Assembly (NCBI RefSeq): GCF_014651855.1
Contig: NZ_BMXR01000008.1
Coordinates: 1 to 64,000, forward strand
Direction: 5' to 3'
DNA from: Saccharospirillum salsuginis
GTDB lineage: Bacteria > Pseudomonadota > Gammaproteobacteria > Pseudomonadales > Natronospirillaceae
Length of the DNA stretch: 64,000 bases
How positions within the stretch are numbered: position 1 is the stretch's first letter; every line of letters starts with the position of its first letter. Under the pieces are notes generated by a model. That model searched no databases, was not told where the DNA came from, and worked only from the letters and a program-made list of their open reading frames with translations. Shown in pieces: positions 60,309-64,000 of the stretch. The position numbers were made by a program, and so were the translations under genes.

Positions 60309-60964
60309 ACCTTCAGGGGATTGGTATGACCTCCGAACGGACCCGCCAGCGGGTTATCGAGCGATTGTTCGAGAAGGGTATTCGCGACCCCCGGGTACTG
60401 GGGTGTTTCGCCAAGGTACCGCGTCATATCTTCGTGGACGAAGCGCTTGGTCACAAAGCCTACGAAGACACGGCCGTACCCATTGGTTACGGTCAAACCC
60501 TGTCGCAACCCTACATTGTTGCGCGCATGACCGAGCTGGTCTTGGGGGCCCGACATCATGAACGGGTCCTTGAAATCGGGACTGGCTCGGGTTTCCAGAC
60601 GGCGGTACTGGCGCAAGTGGTCGACGAGGTATTCTCGGTCGAACGCATCAAGCCGCTGCAGCAAAAAGCCCGTGAGCGGTTGCGGCTACTGAAAATCTAC
60701 AACGCCCGCCTGAAAATGGACGACGGTTTTCTCGGTTGGCCGAGCCAGGGGCCTTACGATGTCATTCTCACGACAGCGGCACCCGAAGAAGTGCCGAACG
60801 AACTGATCGATCAACTGGTGCCCGATGGCGGGCGGCTGATTCTGCCGCTCGGTACCGAAGAACAATATCTGACCGTGATTGAACGGGACGGCGACGACCT
60901 GCATACCCGCCGGGTGGAGCCGGTGCGGTTCGTCCCCATGCTCAAAGGAGTGCAAAACACGTGA
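60305..60964 (+). CDS. pcm: Protein-L-isoaspartate O-methyltransferase
   Basis: The 219-residue repair enzyme uses SAM to methylate isoaspartyl residues. SAM motif VLEIGTGSGFQTAVLA near 88-103, QTLSQPYIVARM before it, and LPLGTEEQYL near the end. Start may be the ATG at 60305 or the ATG 21 bases on. It is coupled to truD and the DUF368 gene. Confidence 0.95.
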   Translation: MNLQGIGMTSERTRQRVIERLFEKGIRDPRVLGCFAKVPRHIFVDEALGHKAYEDTAVPIGYGQTLSQPYIVARMTELVLGARHHERVLEIGTGSGFQTAVLAQVVDEVFSVERIKPLQQKARERLRLLKIYNARLKMDDGFLGWPSQGPYDVILTTAAPEEVPNELIDQLVPDGGRLILPLGTEEQYLTVIERDGDDLHTRRVEPVRFVPMLKGVQNT

Positions 60965-61848
60965 TAAAGGCTGTTATCCAGTGGTTTTTCAAAGGCGCCG
61001 TCATGGGCGCCGCGGACGCCGTTCCCGGGGTGTCCGGCGGCACCATGGCCCTGATCACCGGCATCTATGAACGGTTGATCGGCGCACTGGCTTCGTTCCG
61101 GGTGTCGATGCTGCGCGATCTCGTCCGGGGAGACGTCCGCTCCGTCTGGGAGCGACTGGACGGCCCCTTCCTGCTGACGTTGGGCATTGGCATCCTGACC
61201 AGCCTGATCAGCGTGTTGAACGCGGTGCATTGGATGCTGGAGACCTATCCGCAACTGCTCTGGTCCTTCTTCCTGGGGTTGATCGCCGCGTCACTGATCG
61301 TTCTCATGCGCCGCCAGGTCTGGCATCGGCTGGATGCCGTCCTGATGCTGACCGGAACCGTCATTGCCGCCGGTATCGCGTTTTCCACCGGGCTGGAACT
61401 GGGTGTCTCGCCTCCCACCCTGATATTGGGCGGGGCGCTGGCCATATCCGCCATGTTATTACCCGGCATTTCCGGCAGCTTCATCCTCTTGTTGCTGGGC
61501 CTGTACCCGGCTGTCGTCGAAGCCGTTCATCAACGGGACCTGATCATCGTCGGTTGGGTGGCACTCGGGTGTCTGGTCGGCATTCTGGTGTTCAGCCGGT
61601 TTTTGAACTGGGTACTCAAGCGCTGGCATGATCGGGTTATGGGCTTCATGCTCGGTTTTATTCTGGGTGCCCTGGTCAAGGTATGGCCCTGGCAATATGA
61701 GCAACAGTGGTTGCTGCCCGGTCAATATGAACAACTGAGCGGCAGCTCCGCCTTGTTGGCGGGATGCCTGGGTGCGATGCTGTTAGGCGCTCTAACGGTG
61801 ATTGGACTGACCTGGAAAAGCGAGTCATTCAGTGTTGTCAAATCATAA
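60961..61848 (+). CDS. DUF368 polyprenyl-phosphate translocase (PopT-like)
   Basis: The 295-residue multipass protein has the DUF368 signature MGAADAVPGVSGGTMALITGIYE (residues 15-37) repeated weakly near LPGISGSFILLLLG. DUF368 proteins have been linked to recycling undecaprenyl phosphate across the membrane. It starts with GTG overlapping the pcm stop. Its place between pcm and nlpD is unusual. Confidence 0.85.
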   Translation: MIKAVIQWFFKGAVMGAADAVPGVSGGTMALITGIYERLIGALASFRVSMLRDLVRGDVRSVWERLDGPFLLTLGIGILTSLISVLNAVHWMLETYPQLLWSFFLGLIAASLIVLMRRQVWHRLDAVLMLTGTVIAAGIAFSTGLELGVSPPTLILGGALAISAMLLPGISGSFILLLLGLYPAVVEAVHQRDLIIVGWVALGCLVGILVFSRFLNWVLKRWHDRVMGFMLGFILGALVKVWPWQYEQQWLLPGQYEQLSGSSALLAGCLGAMLLGALTVIGLTWKSESFSVVKS

Positions 61849-61875
61849 GTTAGAGATAACTCACAAATATCCTCT

Positions 61876-61906
61876 AAAACCGTAAGGTTTTTAGATTAAT
61901 TAATCT
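61876..61906 (+). terminator. Hairpin and palindrome after the DUF368 gene
   Basis: AAAACC-GTAA-GGTTTT (61876-61891) then TTAGA resembles a weak terminator. It is followed by the perfect palindrome AGATTAATTAATCT (61893-61906), a possible operator for nlpD. Confidence 0.5.
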
Positions 61907-61978
61907 TAATAGACCCGTTTGTCGTTCGGTTACGGAATATTACAGTACAGTGAACAGTGTTAGGGGTGATTTCGACCA

Positions 61979-62836
61979 ATGGTCAAATCAGGGGGCGAGT
62001 CGTTGAAATTGGGCAGCCAAATAGCGTCAAAATTGTTGGGTGGGCTGACCGTCGCCGTCATGGTGACGGGATGCTTCAACAACGCCGCCTATTCGTCCCT
62101 GGAAGGTCGCCCGAAACCCTCGTCGGGAACGACATCCCAAACCACCCGACCTACCGTCAGCCCCTCTACCACGCCCAATCCAGGCCGATACCAGGTTCGC
62201 CGAGGCGATACTCTCTATTCGATCGCCTTTCGTTACGGACTGGATTACAAGAAGCTGGCGGCCGCGAATGACATCGGTTCCGATTACACCATCTTTGTCG
62301 GTCAAACACTGGTATTGCGCGAGGCTGAGCCTCCGGTCCGTCAATCGGAGCCGAAACCGACACCTTCGTCCAATCGACCTCAAACGTCATCGTCACAGAC
62401 TGTTACAAAAGTTAACAAGGAAGAGAGTGCCGTCAAAGAAGGTGCATCCGTGTCCGCCTCCAACGCGAATATAAGTTGGAACTGGCCGCACGGCGGGAAA
62501 ATAGTGCGAACATTTAACCCGAATGTGTCCGATCGGAAAGGCGTTGATCTTGTCGGGCAGATTGGAGATTCTGTCAGAGCGGCGGCAGAAGGTACTGTCG
62601 TCTACGCGGGGAATGGCCTGCCCGGCTACGGGAATTTGATCATCCTCGAACACAGTGACGCTTTGTTGAGTGCGTACGCCTTCAATCAAGAGTTGCTGGT
62701 CGGGGAGCGGGATCGAGTGGAAAGGGGGCAGGTTATCGCCAGAATGGGTAAGCAGGGTGACCAGCCAGGCTTACACTTCGAAATACGGCGAGAGGGCAAA
62801 CCGGTTGATCCTATGAGGTATCTGCCCCAACGATAA
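61979..62836 (+). CDS. nlpD: NlpD-like LysM/LytM lipoprotein (amidase activator)
   Basis: The 285-residue lipoprotein has a lipobox VTGC (Cys32), a LysM domain at 71-113, a low-complexity linker and a C-terminal LytM/M23 domain (about 185-283). The LytM metal site is degenerate: KGVDL and LHFE lack the paired histidines, as in EnvC and NlpD. So it should activate amidase AmiC in septum splitting rather than cut peptidoglycan. It lies before rpoS as usual, and a main rpoS promoter probably lies within it. Confidence 0.93.
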   Translation: MVKSGGESLKLGSQIASKLLGGLTVAVMVTGCFNNAAYSSLEGRPKPSSGTTSQTTRPTVSPSTTPNPGRYQVRRGDTLYSIAFRYGLDYKKLAAANDIGSDYTIFVGQTLVLREAEPPVRQSEPKPTPSSNRPQTSSSQTVTKVNKEESAVKEGASVSASNANISWNWPHGGKIVRTFNPNVSDRKGVDLVGQIGDSVRAAAEGTVVYAGNGLPGYGNLIILEHSDALLSAYAFNQELLVGERDRVERGQVIARMGKQGDQPGLHFEIRREGKPVDPMRYLPQR

Positions 62837-62856
62837 CCGGTTCAAGTCAAGCCTCC

Positions 62857-62875
62857 GGTCGGCCGATAACCGACC
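62857..62875 (+). other. Hairpin in the rpoS leader
   Basis: GGTCGG and CCGACC pair over seven bases, 21 bases before the rpoS start. It may affect RpoS translation. Confidence 0.4.
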
Positions 62876-62896
62876 AAAACGCACAGGTGAACGACT

Positions 62897-63934
62897 ATGG
62901 CAGCACTCCGGGAACATGACTCCGCCTTGGCGGAAGATCAATTCAAGCAGTACACCGACTACCTGGACTCCTCCAGCTTCGACGAAGACCTGGCATCTTT
63001 GAAAGGGGATGCGGACGCGACCGAACAGGACAGCGTCGACACCGACTCCGAAGACACCGAATTCCGCGACGCGGTGAGCAACAACAGCGGCCTGCAGCGC
63101 TCACTCGACGCCACTCAGATGTACCTCAACGAGATCGGCTTTTCGCCGCTGCTCAGCCCCGAAGAAGAAGTTTACTTTGCGCGCCTGGCGCAAAAGGGCG
63201 AGTCCGCCGGTCGCAAACGCATGATCGAAAGTAACCTGCGGTTGGTGGTGAAAATTGCACGTCGCTACCTGAACCGGGGTCTGACACTGCTGGACCTGAT
63301 CGAGGAAGGTAACCTCGGTCTGATTCGCGCCGTCGAGAAATTCGACCCCGAGCGCGGCTTCCGCTTCTCCACCTACGCCACCTGGTGGATTCGCCAGACC
63401 ATCGAACGCGCCATCATGAACCAGACCCGCACCATCCGTCTGCCGATTCATGTGGTCAAGGAACTGAACGTCTATCTGCGTGCCGCTCGCGAGCTGGCCC
63501 AGAAGCTCGATCACGAGCCGACCGCCGAGGACATCGCCGAGTTGCTTGAGCGCCCCGTCGAGGACGTCAAGAAGATGCTGGCGTTGAACGAACGCGTCAC
63601 CTCGGTCGATACTCCCCTGGGGCCGGCCTCCGAGAAAAGCCTGCTCGACACCATCGCTGATGAGAAGTCGGCCGACCCGTCGGAAACCCTGCAAGACGAC
63701 GATCTTCGCTCCAGCATCGACGGCTGGCTGGACGACCTGTCCGAGAAACAGCGTGAAGTGGTGGCCCGTCGTTTCGGCCTGCGCGGTTTCGAGACCAGCA
63801 CGCTGGAGGAGGTCGGACGCGAGATCGGCCTGACCCGTGAGCGGGTGCGTCAGATCCAGGTGGAAGCGCTGCGTCGGCTGCGCGACATCATGGAGAAACA
63901 AGGCCTGTCGGCGACCGCCCTGTTCGGTGCCTGA
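62897..63934 (+). CDS. rpoS: RNA polymerase sigma factor RpoS
   Basis: The 345-residue stationary-phase sigma-70-family factor has an acidic N-terminus, region 1.2 ([11 protein letters not shown]), region 2 with [37 protein letters not shown] and [15 protein letters not shown], region 3 and region 4 with [25 protein letters not shown]. The N-terminus is a little longer than in E. coli. nlpD-rpoS order is conserved. Confidence 0.98.
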   Translation: MAALREHDSALAEDQFKQYTDYLDSSSFDEDLASLKGDADATEQDSVDTDSEDTEFRDAVSNNSGLQRSLDATQMYLNEIGFSPLLSPEEEVYFARLAQKGESAGRKRMIESNLRLVVKIARRYLNRGLTLLDLIEEGNLGLIRAVEKFDPERGFRFSTYATWWIRQTIERAIMNQTRTIRLPIHVVKELNVYLRAARELAQKLDHEPTAEDIAELLERPVEDVKKMLALNERVTSVDTPLGPASEKSLLDTIADEKSADPSETLQDDDLRSSIDGWLDDLSEKQREVVARRFGLRGFETSTLEEVGREIGLTRERVRQIQVEALRRLRDIMEKQGLSATALFGA

Positions 63935-63960
63935 TCCGGGCGACGGAAAGACATAAAAAA

Positions 63961-63986
63961 AGAGCGCCTCGGGCGCTCTTTTTTTA
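63961..63986 (+). terminator. Intrinsic terminator of rpoS
   Basis: AGAGCGC / GCGCTCT stem with a CTCGG loop, A-run before and seven T after; 26 bases past the stop. Confidence 0.92.
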
Positions 63987-64000
63987 TGGTGTGTAGTTCC

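Overview
The window reads as one contiguous chromosomal stretch of a GC-rich (roughly 60% by eye), free-living gammaproteobacterium. The core gene orders (map/glnD/dapC/yffB/dapD opposite rpsB-tsf-pyrH-frr-uppS-cdsA-dxr-rseP-bamA-skp-lpxD-fabZ-lpxA-lpxB-rnhB-dnaE-accA, then tilS-pyrG-eno-ftsB-ispD-ispF-truD-pcm-nlpD-rpoS) are those of Pseudomonas/Oceanospirillales-type genomes. I cannot fix genus or species from sequence alone; a marine Oceanospirillales-like bacterium is my best guess. I saw no rRNA, tRNA, CRISPR array, prophage or intact insertion sequence.

Bases 1-14,200 are accessory and respiratory. An acyltransferase (FabD-like) is translationally coupled to a fused alpha/beta E1 2-oxoacid dehydrogenase and diverges from a LysR regulator. 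A phenylpyruvate/indolepyruvate-type decarboxylase follows behind a perfect FNR/Anr box. Then comes a nitric-oxide cluster: nnrS, a globin-PAS-GGDEF-EAL c-di-GMP enzyme, a quinol-type NO reductase and its NsrR regulator. NsrR-like operators lie at the nnrS and norB promoters. Between them sits a NfuA-N/SufT fusion gene whose promoter carries a full consensus match to the IscR type-1 site.

Bases 14,200-24,100 hold housekeeping and regulatory genes: UDG-family protein, GNAT, ychJ, a DUF3549 protein, yqcC, trhP, an HD-GYP phosphodiesterase, sodB, a coiled-coil membrane protein and glpR. Bases 24,100-30,500 hold lysine/diaminopimelate synthesis, glnD and map on the minus strand. Bases 31,000-64,000 are almost entirely essential plus-strand genes: translation, UMP and isoprenoid synthesis, phospholipids, outer-membrane assembly, lipid A, DNA polymerase, fatty acids, CTP, glycolysis, cell division, tRNA modification and the stationary-phase sigma factor.

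The most unusual feature is the density of small structured repeats in intergenic gaps from 14.2 kb onward. Family A has 12 copies of about 95-165 bp. Each has a long outer stem whose sequence changes from copy to copy while pairing is kept. The stem encloses two short hairpins that usually have CATCCATG-type tips, and a one-sided tail rich in GGCACC follows. Family B has 4 copies of about 116-126 bp with GTAGGGCAGAAGAG inverted ends; two copies begin inside the stop codon of the adjacent gene. Smaller hairpin families (GTAGGGTGGGCA, GTAGGTCGGATTAG, TGTAGGAGCG) accompany them. No transposase for any of them is in the window.
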